In this document: positions 1 to 7,192 of the stretch, piece by piece
Layout of the letters: each line of letters opens with the position of its first letter
Numbering within the stretch: position 1 is the stretch's first letter
DNA from: Gracilibacteraceae bacterium
Lineage (GTDB): Bacteria > Bacillota > Desulfitobacteriia > Desulfitobacteriales > Syntrophobotulaceae
Assembly (NCBI GenBank): GCA_031263945.1
Contig: JAISEW010000094.1
Span: forward strand, 1-10,824
Direction of reading: 5' to 3'
Length of the DNA stretch: 10,824 bases
Position numbers and translations under genes: made by a program
The notes under the pieces: model-generated
What the model saw: the letters and a program-made list of their open reading frames with translations, nothing else
Database searches by the model: none
What the model was told of the DNA's origin: nothing

Positions 1-349
1 TGCCATCGATGGAAAAAATATCCATATCGGTTCGCCCATATTCCCGCGCCTCGGGGATGTCCACCCGCCCGCCGAGCTGTTTGGCCATGAGCTGCATCCC
101 GTAGCAAATCCCCAAAACAGGAACGCCCAAATCATAAATTCCCGGATCCGCCGCCGGCGCGCCCGGTTCGTTCACGCTGGCCGGCCCGCCGGAAAAAATA
201 AGGCCGCTCGGCCGGCGCGCCGCTATTTCCGCCAAAGGCGTGCGGTAAGAGATCATTTCCGAATAGACCTTTGCTTCGCGCACGCGGCGGCAGATGAGTT
301 GATTATATTGTCCGCCGAAATCCAGCACCAAAATCAGATCCCGCTCCAT
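1..349 (-). CDS. guaA: GMP synthetase, N-terminal part (cut by left window edge)
   Basis: GMP synthetase converts XMP to GMP, the last step of de novo guanine nucleotide synthesis in the cytoplasm. Only the first 116 residues are in the window, all within the class I glutamine amidotransferase domain that releases ammonia from glutamine. The start MERDLILVLDFGGQYNQLI is typical of GuaA. The oxyanion stretch FSGGPASV is at about residues 52-59, and the nucleophile elbow GICYGMQ places the catalytic cysteine at residue 82. The catalytic His/Glu and the ATP-pyrophosphatase domain lie beyond the edge. The ATG at 349 is preceded by GAGGAGG, a near-perfect ribosome binding site. The gene follows rsgA by 63 bp on the same strand with no clear terminator or strong promoter between them, so it may be read from the upstream operon. 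Other class I amidotransferases (PabA, CarA) start differently, so the identity is secure even though the gene is partial. Confidence 0.95.
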   Translation of the reverse strand, partial: MERDLILVLDFGGQYNQLICRRVREAKVYSEMISYRTPLAEIAARRPSGLIFSGGPASVNEPGAPAADPGIYDLGVPVLGICYGMQLMAKQLGGRVDIPEAREYGRTDMDIFSIDG

Positions 350-412
350 TTTTCCTCCTCGCCGGCAGCCGCGGCGGAACGCGCAGGGCGTCCGGAAACT
401 AAACTGTGATTT

Positions 413-1294
413 TCAAACATGTCTTGGGCGCTCGCGCAGCTCATGCAAAAAACTGAGATAAAAATTATAACGCGCCGGAGATATAACGCCGGCGGCCACC
501 GCCGCTTTGACCGCGCAATCGGGTTCTTTGTCATGCGCGCAAGTCTTAAAGCGGCAAGAAGCCGCGCGCGAAGCTATCTCCGGGAAACAGCGCGCCAAAT
601 CCGCCGGTTTCATTTCCGGCAAATGATACGATGAAAACCCCGGCGTATCCGCAACCAAACCGCCCGCCACGCGCAGCATCTCCACATGCCGGGTGGTATG
701 GCGGCCTCTCCCCAGTTTCACGCTGATATCGCCTGTTTTGCGGTTGAGTCCGCCCAGCGCGTTGAGCAAGCTCGTCTTGCCCACTCCGGACTGCCCCGCC
801 AGCACCGCTGTCCGTCCCCGCAGCCGCGCGCCGAAATCGGTCACTCCCTCGCCGCTCACCACAGAGACGCAAAGCGCCGCGTATCCCGCTTGGCGGTAGC
901 GATCAGGCGCGTCTCGCCGGTCCGCGGGCAGCAGATCCGCTTTTGTAAAAATGACGACGATTTCCAAGCCGGCATATTCCGCCTGGACGAGCAGCCGGTT
1001 CAGCAAAGTTTCGTCAGGCGGCGGTTTCGCCAGGGAAAAAACCAGCGCGGCAAAATCCACATTGGCCACCAGCGGCCGTTTGAGAGCGTTCCGGCGCGGC
1101 AAAACCTTCTCGATCGTTCCGCCGCCGTCTGTGTTCGCGTCCGCGTCCACAAGTATTTCCACCTCGTCGCCCGGCAGAAAATCCTGTTTTCGCAAACGGA
1201 AACGCCCGCGCAAAGAACATTCCCATACGCGTTCTTCGGCGAGTACATAATAAAAACCGCCGTACCCCCGCAGCAGTTTACCGCGTAAACGCAT
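413..1294 (-). CDS. rsgA: Ribosome small subunit-dependent GTPase A (RsgA/CpgA/YjeQ)
   Basis: RsgA is a circularly permuted GTPase that checks late maturation of the 30S subunit, and its GTP hydrolysis is stimulated by the ribosome. The 293-residue product has the usual length and order. An N-terminal OB fold (about 1-70) comes first. The GTPase motifs follow in permuted order: G4 TKAD (117-120), G1 GQSGVGKTS (167-175), the switch I region RHTTRHV (198-204) and G3 DTPGF (216-220). A C-terminal zinc knuckle has ligands C247, C252, H254 and C260. The ATG at 1294 has an AGGCGG ribosome binding site and lies 9 bp after the small upstream gene, so the two are probably translationally linked. In Bacillus subtilis the homologue CpgA sits next to prkC and prpC and is phosphorylated by PrkC; the same arrangement here, with one small gene in between, suggests the same regulation (inference). 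Confidence 0.97.
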   Translation of the reverse strand: MRLRGKLLRGYGGFYYVLAEERVWECSLRGRFRLRKQDFLPGDEVEILVDADANTDGGGTIEKVLPRRNALKRPLVANVDFAALVFSLAKPPPDETLLNRLLVQAEYAGLEIVVIFTKADLLPADRRDAPDRYRQAGYAALCVSVVSGEGVTDFGARLRGRTAVLAGQSGVGKTSLLNALGGLNRKTGDISVKLGRGRHTTRHVEMLRVAGGLVADTPGFSSYHLPEMKPADLARCFPEIASRAASCRFKTCAHDKEPDCAVKAAVAAGVISPARYNFYLSFLHELRERPRHV

Positions 1295-1303
1295 AAACCG
1301 CCT

Positions 1304-1498
1304 TTAGTCCTTATCGTAGAAAATGTTGACGGCGGAAAGATACTCGCGGCCGTCTCCGCCGTAATGCACCTCGCCGCGCTCGACCGCTATGTGAACGATA
1401 TGTTCCCGCTTGATTTGCTCCACCTCAAAAAAATTATTCACCGCCTGTTCAATTGAACCGCCGAGGCCGTGTACCGGTAAGATGCGCTCCATTTTCAT
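1304..1498 (-). CDS. Small uncharacterised protein between prkC and rsgA (64 aa)
   Basis: I do not recognise this gene with confidence. It encodes about 64 residues, soluble, with no signal peptide or membrane segment. It begins MKMERILPVHGLGGSIEQ and ends LSAVNIFYDKD. A helix rich in Q, V, N and F (about 17-30) is followed by alternating hydrophobic strands, suggesting a small alpha/beta fold. Its length and the pattern of a VN-F helix followed by a C-terminal aliphatic strand recall the Cse60 family of small sporulation-associated proteins, but that resemblance is weak. A TTG at 1501 is also in frame. The ATG at 1498 is preferred because it follows GGAGAAGGAT, and an ATG at 1492 is possible. 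It lies 45 bp after prkC and 9 bp before rsgA, so it is very probably translated as part of the operon. Confidence 0.7.
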   Translation of the reverse strand: MKMERILPVHGLGGSIEQAVNNFFEVEQIKREHIVHIAVERGEVHYGGDGREYLSAVNIFYDKD

Positions 1499-1543
1499 CA
1501 ATGTTATCCTTCTCCTTTCGACAGGCTATTCACGACGGCCGGT

Positions 1544-3211
1544 TCAAACCGGCGGGCCGGGGCCGAGAGACACGACCAGCGTCACCGCCCCCCCCTGCAT
1601 TATAGGGCGGGCCGGGGCCGGATCCGTGGAAATCACGGCGTCCGGCGGGTAGAGCGTCGATCTCTCCGTCTTGACCGTGATGACAAAATAATTGGCGCTC
1701 AGGATTTTTCTCGCTTCCGCGGAAGAAAACGAGAGTACATCGGGCATCACCGTCATGACGTACGTCTCGCCGCTGCTGATCCAAAGCGTTATTTTGCCGT
1801 CCGCCGGCGATTCGGCGCCCGGCGCCGGATCTTGATTGATCACATGATCTTTGGCGACCGTAGAGCTGGATTCCGCCACGGTCTCAACTGATCCCGCCGA
1901 AAAACCGGCTTGAGTAAGGCGGTTTTTCGCGTTCTCCAGGCTCGGATGGTCCGACTTGAGGTCGGGCATGCTGATGAGCGCCATACCTCTGCTCAACGTG
2001 ATTTCGATAGCGCGGCCCTGTTTGACTTTTTCTTCCGCCGGGACGCTCTGGGCGATCACGCGGTCTTTGGCCACCGTGTCGCTGAAACCGTAACTGATGT
2101 TCGGATCGACCGCCAGTCCCGCGGCCTTTAATTTAGCTTCCGCTTCTTCCGCTGTCAGATCCGTGAGATCCGGCACGGCGACCTCGGGAACGTAGAGGAC
2201 TCTCAGGAGCGCGGACGCGCCCGCGATCACGATTATCAGGAGCGCCAGCGCGATCGCCGCCGTCGCCGCCCGCCTGATCAATTTGCGGCGCCGCGTATCC
2301 GTCCGTCCGCCGCCGCGCGCGGCCTGGCCCAAATTATCATGCACTTTTGTTCCGCCCAACCCGTCGGGACCGTCCGCCGCGTCCCAGGCGACAGTCCGCC
2401 CGGCTTCCACAGCCGCCAGATCAGAGAGCAACTCGCCGGCGTCAGCGCAGCGCCGCGTCATATCTTTAGCCAGGAGTTTATTTACAATTTTTTCCAATTC
2501 GGGCCCCGCCGCCGGATTCAACTCGGTCAAAGAAGGGGGAGGATCATTCAAATGTTTCATAACTATGGCGTAAGGGGAATCCCCGTCAAAGGGCAGACGG
2601 CCGGTCAGCATTTCAAACAGGATGACGCCGAGGGAGTACAGATCCGATTGCGCGCCCGTAGTCCGTCCTTGCGCCTGCTCCGGGGAAAGATAATGCACCG
2701 AGCCGACGATATCGCCGGCGCCGCCGGTGACCGTGTCGGAAGAAACGGCGCGGGCAATGCCGAAATCCGTCACTTTCACCCGTCCGTCTTTTGTGATCAG
2801 GATATTTTGCGGTTTTATATCCTGATGGATGATGCCGCCCGCGTGCGCGTGGGCCAGGGCTTCCGCCACCTGGCGCGTAACGTCTATAGCCACGCCGGCC
2901 GGAAAAGGCGCTTTATCACGGATATAGTTTTTCAGGGTCCGCCCTTCGATATATTCCATGACGATGAAATCGGCGTCTTCCTTGCCCACGTCATAAACGG
3001 AAACGATATTGGGATGGGAAATACTGGCCGCAGCTTGGGCTTCCCGGCGAAAACGCCGGACAAAACCTTCGTCACTGGCGAATTGTTCCCGCAAAATTTT
3101 CACAGCCACGACGCGGCCCAACAGGGAATCCATAGCTTTATACACCACAGCCATCCCGCCGGCGCCTACGGTCTCAAGCAACTCATATCTTCCCACCAGT
3201 ATTTTGCTCAC
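1544..3211 (-). CDS. prkC: PASTA-domain serine/threonine protein kinase (PrkC/Stk1/PknB family)
   Basis: This is a membrane Ser/Thr kinase whose extracellular PASTA repeats are known to bind muropeptides or lipid II and which adjusts wall synthesis, division and translation. The 555-residue product has a kinase domain (about 9-265) with glycine loop GAGGMAVVY (16-24), K38, alpha-C E57, catalytic loop HQDIKPQN (129-136), DFG (149-151) and SPE (176-178). The activation segment holds S/T residues 157-171. A basic linker leads to one membrane helix (about 315-336), then three PASTA repeats (about 345-409, 411-481, 483-551). The start is GTG at 3211, with AAGGAG seven bases upstream. The HRD arginine is replaced by glutamine (Q130), as in non-RD kinases; the other catalytic residues are intact, so activity is expected. 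It sits 42 bp downstream of its presumed phosphatase. A run of eight G near the 3' end lies in the third PASTA repeat. Confidence 0.96.
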   Translation of the reverse strand: MSKILVGRYELLETVGAGGMAVVYKAMDSLLGRVVAVKILREQFASDEGFVRRFRREAQAAASISHPNIVSVYDVGKEDADFIVMEYIEGRTLKNYIRDKAPFPAGVAIDVTRQVAEALAHAHAGGIIHQDIKPQNILITKDGRVKVTDFGIARAVSSDTVTGGAGDIVGSVHYLSPEQAQGRTTGAQSDLYSLGVILFEMLTGRLPFDGDSPYAIVMKHLNDPPPSLTELNPAAGPELEKIVNKLLAKDMTRRCADAGELLSDLAAVEAGRTVAWDAADGPDGLGGTKVHDNLGQAARGGGRTDTRRRKLIRRAATAAIALALLIIVIAGASALLRVLYVPEVAVPDLTDLTAEEAEAKLKAAGLAVDPNISYGFSDTVAKDRVIAQSVPAEEKVKQGRAIEITLSRGMALISMPDLKSDHPSLENAKNRLTQAGFSAGSVETVAESSSTVAKDHVINQDPAPGAESPADGKITLWISSGETYVMTVMPDVLSFSSAEARKILSANYFVITVKTERSTLYPPDAVISTDPAPARPIMQGGAVTLVVSLGPGPPV

Positions 3212-3253
3212 ACACGCACTCCTTACGTTCAGTCAAATTTTGGAAAAATTTTC

Positions 3254-3961
3254 CTATCGGTCGTACGGGAAAAACAAAACAGCTGTAAAATTATCCGGCG
3301 CGCCGCGCTCGAAAATGAGATCTTTCCACACGGCAAACAGGCAGTCCGCCTCCCGCTCCCGCATATCCCGGCTGATTTCCTCCGCGGCAAGCAGATTGGA
3401 AAAGCCGTCCGTACATAAAAGGAGCGCGTCTCCCGGGTAAATGTCCGCCGCGAAATAATCCGGCGCGGCAGGGCTGCCGTCCAAGGCCCGGGAAAGAACA
3501 TTGCGGGCCGGATGGCGCGAAGCTTCTTCCGGTGTCAAAGCGCCGCTGCGGACGAGATCCTCCACCACGGAATGATCTTGGGTGAGCTGCGTGAAAACGC
3601 CCGCCCTGAACAGGTAGGCGCGGCTGTCGCCTATATGGCCGAACACCGCCTGCTCCCCGTCGACAACGCACGCCGTCAGCGTCGTTCCCATGCCGGCCTG
3701 ATCTTTTTGTCCGGACGCCTCAAAAATCCGGCGGTTGGCTTCCGTGAGCGCCGCTTTCATCCAGGCCGCGGCCTTCAGGTTTTTGAGTTCGCCGGCTTTT
3801 CGGCGCAAACTGTCCACAGCCAGAGCCGAAGCCACTTCACCGGCCCTGTGTCCGCCCATGCCGTCCGCCACCGCGAACAAGCCGGCTTCCGGCAGGAGCA
3901 GGCAGTTGTCCTCGTTGTTTTGACGCACAGAACCCGTTTCTGAGAAGTGAAAATATTCCAT
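3254..3961 (-). CDS. prpC: PP2C-family protein phosphatase (PrpC/Stp1)
   Basis: This is a metal-dependent Ser/Thr phosphatase that reverses phosphorylation by the neighbouring PASTA kinase. The 235-residue cytoplasmic protein is a complete bacterial PP2C domain of usual length. Visible motifs are SVRQNNED (11-18), the metal-binding VADGMGGH (31-38, D33 and G34), GMGTT (90-94), GHIGDSR (108-114), the metal ligand D185 in LLCTDG, and D223 N224 in APDNFTAV. All residues needed for the two-manganese centre are present. The ATG at 3961 has an AAGGGG ribosome binding site. It starts 26 bp after rlmN and ends 42 bp before prkC, the standard Firmicutes phosphatase-kinase pair. Co-transcription would keep kinase and phosphatase levels matched. 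Confidence 0.96.
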   Translation of the reverse strand: MEYFHFSETGSVRQNNEDNCLLLPEAGLFAVADGMGGHRAGEVASALAVDSLRRKAGELKNLKAAAWMKAALTEANRRIFEASGQKDQAGMGTTLTACVVDGEQAVFGHIGDSRAYLFRAGVFTQLTQDHSVVEDLVRSGALTPEEASRHPARNVLSRALDGSPAAPDYFAADIYPGDALLLCTDGFSNLLAAEEISRDMREREADCLFAVWKDLIFERGAPDNFTAVLFFPYDR

Positions 3962-3987
3962 GGAATTCCCCTTGCGGCGTTTTAACT

Positions 3988-5070
3988 TTAACTATTTTTA
4001 TTTCGCTGAAAATCGTTGAATTCCTGCCGCAGCTGTCCGCAAGCCGCTTCAATGTCCACGCCTTTTTCCGCCCGGATCGTCGCCGTCAAACCCCGCTTGG
4101 TGAGCGCGCGCCGAAACGCCGCCGCCCGCGCGGCGGTCGGGCGCTCCGCCGTGCTGCCGGCGACGGGATTTACGGGAATAAGGTTGATATGGGCCGGCAT
4201 TCCGCGCAGTAACGCGGCTAACGCGCGCGCCTGCGCTTCTGTCGCGCTTTCCCGCGTCAGGGCTATCTCGAACGTGAGCCGGCGGCCGGTGCGGCGCGCG
4301 TATTCCCGGCAGGCGTCCGTCAGGACGGCCAGCGGGTACTTGCGATTCAGCGGCACGAGGGTGTCGCGCAGATCGTCCGTTCCTGCGTGCAGGGAAACCG
4401 CCAGCCCCATTTGCGGAGCGGCCTCCGCCAAACGCAAGATCCCCGGCACAACGCCGGCCGTGGAAACCGTCATTCGCCGCGCGCCGATATTTTGTCCCCG
4501 TTCCTCGTTTAAGATCCGCGCGGCCCGCAAAAACGACTCCATATTGTAAAACGGTTCCCCCATGCCCATAAACACGAGGTTCGTCGCCCGGAAATCCGCG
4601 TCGGCGCGGCGCATGTAAGCGGTGACGGCGAGCAGCTGCCCAGTGATCTCTCCCGCGCTCAAATCGCGGCGGAATCCCATGCGCCCGGTGGCGCAGAAGC
4701 GGCAGCCGACAGCGCAGCCGACTTGCGCGGACAGGCAGAGCGTAACGCGGTCACGGCTTCTGTCACCGCTGTAATCCATCAGGACCGACTCGATCGTTTC
4801 CCCGTCCGCCAGCCGGAATAAAAATTTGCGGGTGCCGTCCCGGCTCACCCTCACGCGCTCCGGCGCCGGCAAGCGCAAAGTCAGCCGCCCGGCCAATTTT
4901 TCCCTGTCGGCGCGGCTGATATTCTTCATGTCCGCCCAATCCGCGGCCCCGAGCCGCTGGACCCATTCAAACACCTGCCGCCCGCGGTACGCCGGCAAGC
5001 CGGTTTCCAGGCATACGGCCGTCAGTTCCGCTTCGCTTAACCCGCATACGTCCATATGATCACCGCTCAT
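3988..5070 (-). CDS. rlmN: Dual-specificity rRNA/tRNA adenine-C2 methyltransferase RlmN
   Basis: RlmN is a radical-SAM enzyme that methylates C2 of A2503 in 23S rRNA and A37 of some tRNAs. The 360-residue product has an N-terminal RNA-binding region (GLSEAEL at 10-16, YRGRQVFEW at 28-36). The 4Fe-4S motif CAVGCRFC has cysteines 119, 123 and 126. FMGMGEP lies at 167-173, SLHA at 226-229 and LIPVNP at 297-302. The C-terminal DIEAACGQL carries the methyl-carrier cysteine C344. The stretch after FEIAL (270s) reads TRESATEAQ where most RlmN proteins have a GVND-type loop, a mild divergence. The ATG at 5070 overlaps the rsmB stop by one base (TGATG), implying translational coupling. A second ATG at 5055 has a better GGTGAT site and still keeps the whole domain, so the true start could be there. 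Cfr, the resistance paralogue, is less likely given this housekeeping context. Confidence 0.95.
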   Translation of the reverse strand: MSGDHMDVCGLSEAELTAVCLETGLPAYRGRQVFEWVQRLGAADWADMKNISRADREKLAGRLTLRLPAPERVRVSRDGTRKFLFRLADGETIESVLMDYSGDRSRDRVTLCLSAQVGCAVGCRFCATGRMGFRRDLSAGEITGQLLAVTAYMRRADADFRATNLVFMGMGEPFYNMESFLRAARILNEERGQNIGARRMTVSTAGVVPGILRLAEAAPQMGLAVSLHAGTDDLRDTLVPLNRKYPLAVLTDACREYARRTGRRLTFEIALTRESATEAQARALAALLRGMPAHINLIPVNPVAGSTAERPTAARAAAFRRALTKRGLTATIRAEKGVDIEAACGQLRQEFNDFQRNKNS

Positions 5071-6449
5071 CAGCTGTCGCCGCCGCGGCGGAATTTAGCC
5101 AGAAAAAAACCGTCCATCCCATGCCTTTGTGGTAAAATTTGCCACATGCCTTTTTCCCACTGCCGCTCGTCCGCCGGGGAAGGGCAGGCGAACGGCATAG
5201 CCGGCCCCAGAGGCACAGGCCGGAAATCAGTCCGCGCGGCGGCGAAAGCTTTGACGACGGCAAAATTTTCTTCCGGTTCCACCGTGCAAGTGGCGTAAAC
5301 TATTTCGCCGCCCGGCCGCGCCGCCTGAGCCGCGCCGAGCAGGATACCGAGCTGCAGGGCGGGAAGGGCGCTCAGTTCTTCCTCGTTTTTTTGCCAGCGT
5401 AAATCGGCGCGCCGGCGCGCGACCCCCAGCCCGGAACAGGGAGCGTCCACCAGTATTTTATCATAAGCGCCGTGTTCCGGCGCGGGCAGATCCCGGGCGT
5501 CGCCGGGCCGGGCCGCGATTATGCTCACGCCGAGCCGCGCCGCGTTTTGCTCGATCAGAGCCAGCTTGGCCGCGTGTATATCAAGGGCGGCTATTTCTCC
5601 AATATTTTCCATTAATTCCGCCATATGGGTGGTTTTGCCGCCGGGAGCGGCGCAGGCGTCCAGCACCCGTTCCCCCGGAGCCGGCGCCAGGAGAACGGAC
5701 GCTAATTGCGAGCTTTCGTCCTGCGCCGTACATAATCCGGCCTGAAAAGCAGGCAGAGCGTCCGGCGCTCCCCAACCGGTCAGGCATACGGCCGACGGCG
5801 CCCAGATCCCCCGGCGGATATCCGCCGTTCGGCCGTCCTCCGAAAGCAAAGCGGCGATCAGGCTTTCCCGCGCGCAACGCAGCCGGTTTGTCCGGAGCCA
5901 GATTTCCGCCGGCTCGTTATTCCAAAGGCAGAATTTTTCCGTCTCCTCGCGGCCCCAGCGCCGAAGCCAGCGCCGCACAAGCCATTCCGGATGAGAATAA
6001 CGGGCGCTGATATATTCCGCCGGCTGCTTGTCCCGGTTCGGCCAGTCCACATTCCAGCCTTCCGCGGCGACACGGCGTAAAACCCCGTTGACGAGGGCGG
6101 CATGCGGCGGGGACGTCAGTTTGGCGATCCGGACGCTCTCACTGACGGCCGCCGCCGCCGGGACGCGTTCCAGCCAGAGCAGCTGGAACGCGCCCATGCG
6201 CAGAGCCGCTCGCGCTTCTGCCGGCAAAGCGCGCAGCGGCTTGTGCAAATGCCGCCGCAGGATATAGTCCAGAGTCCCGCGTTGTTTCAGCACCCCGTTG
6301 ACCAGCGCGGTCGCCAGCCGGCGCTCCCGCGCGTCCGTCAGAGAGGGCAGCGTCTGGCGCAGCAGGATATTGGCGTAGGCGTGTTCTCGCTCAACGCGCG
6401 TGAGCAAAGCCGCCGCCGTTTCCCGCGCTCCCGCGGCCGCCCGCTTCAA
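5070..6449 (-). CDS. rsmB: 16S rRNA (cytosine-967-C5)-methyltransferase RsmB
   Basis: RsmB (also called Sun or Fmu) uses S-adenosylmethionine to make m5C967 in 16S rRNA. With a TTG start at 6449 the protein has 459 residues, close to the family norm. A NusB-like RNA-binding domain spans about 1-140 (REHAYANILLRQ near the start, ALVNGVL at 48-54). The Rossmann methyltransferase domain has motif I DACAAPGGKTTH (264-275), acidic D290, motif IV DAPCSG with C338, and motif VI TCTVEPEEN with catalytic C388. The open frame continues upstream to 6695, but that part lies inside the metallopeptidase gene and looks nothing like RsmB. The TTG overlaps the peptidase stop codon (GATTGA) and follows GGGAGCGGGA. 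The start is therefore well supported although the codon is unusual. The 3' end overlaps rlmN by one base. Confidence 0.94.
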   Translation of the reverse strand: MKRAAAGARETAAALLTRVEREHAYANILLRQTLPSLTDARERRLATALVNGVLKQRGTLDYILRRHLHKPLRALPAEARAALRMGAFQLLWLERVPAAAAVSESVRIAKLTSPPHAALVNGVLRRVAAEGWNVDWPNRDKQPAEYISARYSHPEWLVRRWLRRWGREETEKFCLWNNEPAEIWLRTNRLRCARESLIAALLSEDGRTADIRRGIWAPSAVCLTGWGAPDALPAFQAGLCTAQDESSQLASVLLAPAPGERVLDACAAPGGKTTHMAELMENIGEIAALDIHAAKLALIEQNAARLGVSIIAARPGDARDLPAPEHGAYDKILVDAPCSGLGVARRRADLRWQKNEEELSALPALQLGILLGAAQAARPGGEIVYATCTVEPEENFAVVKAFAAARTDFRPVPLGPAMPFACPSPADERQWEKGMWQILPQRHGMDGFFLAKFRRGGDS

Positions 6450-7123
6450 TCCCGCTCCCGCCCGAGAGAGCGCAGCAAGGGGAAAACGATTTGCAAAACC
6501 GCGACCGCGTAAGTAAAAGCGGCCGCGGTCAGCACTTTGCGCGCGCCTTTTTCCTCCTCCGCTCCGGCTAACAGGGCTTCGCCGCGCAAAAGACTCAGCG
6601 CGCGCCAGGTGGCGTCGATCTCCACCGGCAGTGTAAATATTTGGGATAAAATGGCGGTGAAAAAAAGGATGATACCCAGCGCGAAGATAAGCCACCAGGA
6701 TGTGAGAATACCCAGCATGGCTAAAATCAAGCCGAATTTGCTGCCGACGAACGCCGCCGGGCGCATGATATTGCAGATGACGAGCGGCGCGAAGCGTTCG
6801 TCGTGCTGGAGGGCGTGCCCGGTTTCGTGAGCAGCCACGGCCAGAGCGGCGACCGTCCCGCCGTCATAAACTCTGGTACTCAGACACACGACGCGCCGGC
6901 GCGGATCATAATGATCCGTCAGCTCGCCAAAGACCCGCTCCACCCCCACGTGATACAGGCCGCGGGCGTCAAGCAGCCCGCGCGTGATATCCGCTCCGTT
7001 TCGCCCTATCTGACATAAGACCATGGCGTATCTTCTGTAAGTGTGTCTCAGGATGAATTGAGCGCAGTCAGGTAAGAGAAAGAAGACAGTCACGAGCAGT
7101 TCCGGGAGCAGTTCTAAAATCAT
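6446..7123 (-). CDS. YugP-family membrane zinc metallopeptidase
   Basis: This is a membrane-embedded metallopeptidase of the YugP / Zn_peptidase_2 family, whose physiological substrate is not established. The 225-residue product has an N-terminal hydrophobic segment (about 5-20), LTDHYDPR (68-75) typical of the family, and the zinc motif AAHETGHALQH with H99, E100 and H103. E167 in LPVEIDA is the probable third ligand. Two membrane helices lie around 128-165 and one at about 197-218. The frame is open to 7843, but everything beyond 7123 is antisense to another gene or intergenic. The ATG at 7123 has GGAGGG four bases upstream and gives the family's normal length. It is the first gene of the minus-strand unit, with a promoter about 30-55 bp upstream, and its stop codon overlaps the rsmB start. 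Genes of this family often precede rsmB in Clostridia, so the position is conserved. Confidence 0.92.
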   Translation of the reverse strand: MILELLPELLVTVFFLLPDCAQFILRHTYRRYAMVLCQIGRNGADITRGLLDARGLYHVGVERVFGELTDHYDPRRRVVCLSTRVYDGGTVAALAVAAHETGHALQHDERFAPLVICNIMRPAAFVGSKFGLILAMLGILTSWWLIFALGIILFFTAILSQIFTLPVEIDATWRALSLLRGEALLAGAEEEKGARKVLTAAAFTYAVAVLQIVFPLLRSLGRERD

Positions 7124-7150
7124 CAGGCCCTCCGGCAAATGTTTTCTTAC

Positions 7151-7179
7151 ATTATATACAAGAAACCCTTTGAGCGCAA
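7151..7179 (-). promoter_or_regulatory. Sigma-A-type promoter for the minus-strand operon
   Basis: Read on the minus strand, TTGCGC (7179-7174) is followed after exactly 17 bases by a perfect TATAAT (7156-7151). Transcription would begin near 7144, giving a leader of about 20 bases before the YugP-family ATG at 7123. It is the only clear promoter seen upstream of the seven-gene run, so it probably drives the whole unit. Confidence 0.65.
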
Positions 7180-7192
7180 CCTGCGCAAGCGG

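Noticed and set aside
334..534. A 66-residue minus-strand frame between rsgA and guaA
   Set aside because: It overlaps the end of rsgA and the guaA start in a different frame, and contains the guaA ribosome binding site as coding.
686..1288. A 200-residue plus-strand frame opposite rsgA
   Set aside because: It is a mirror frame of rsgA with low-complexity R/Q/P-rich content.
2339..3418. A 359-residue open frame on the plus strand across prkC and the end of prpC
   Set aside because: It is antisense to two unmistakable genes. Its composition is that of a GC-rich mirror frame, with no domain and no ribosome binding site.
3988..5070. Cfr-type antibiotic resistance methyltransferase
   Set aside because: The gene sits in the conserved housekeeping order with rsmB and prpC, and its C-terminal DIEAACGQL is typical of RlmN.
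6450..6695. N-terminal extension of rsmB
   Set aside because: It lies inside the peptidase coding region in another frame, is unlike RsmB, and would make the protein about 80 residues too long.
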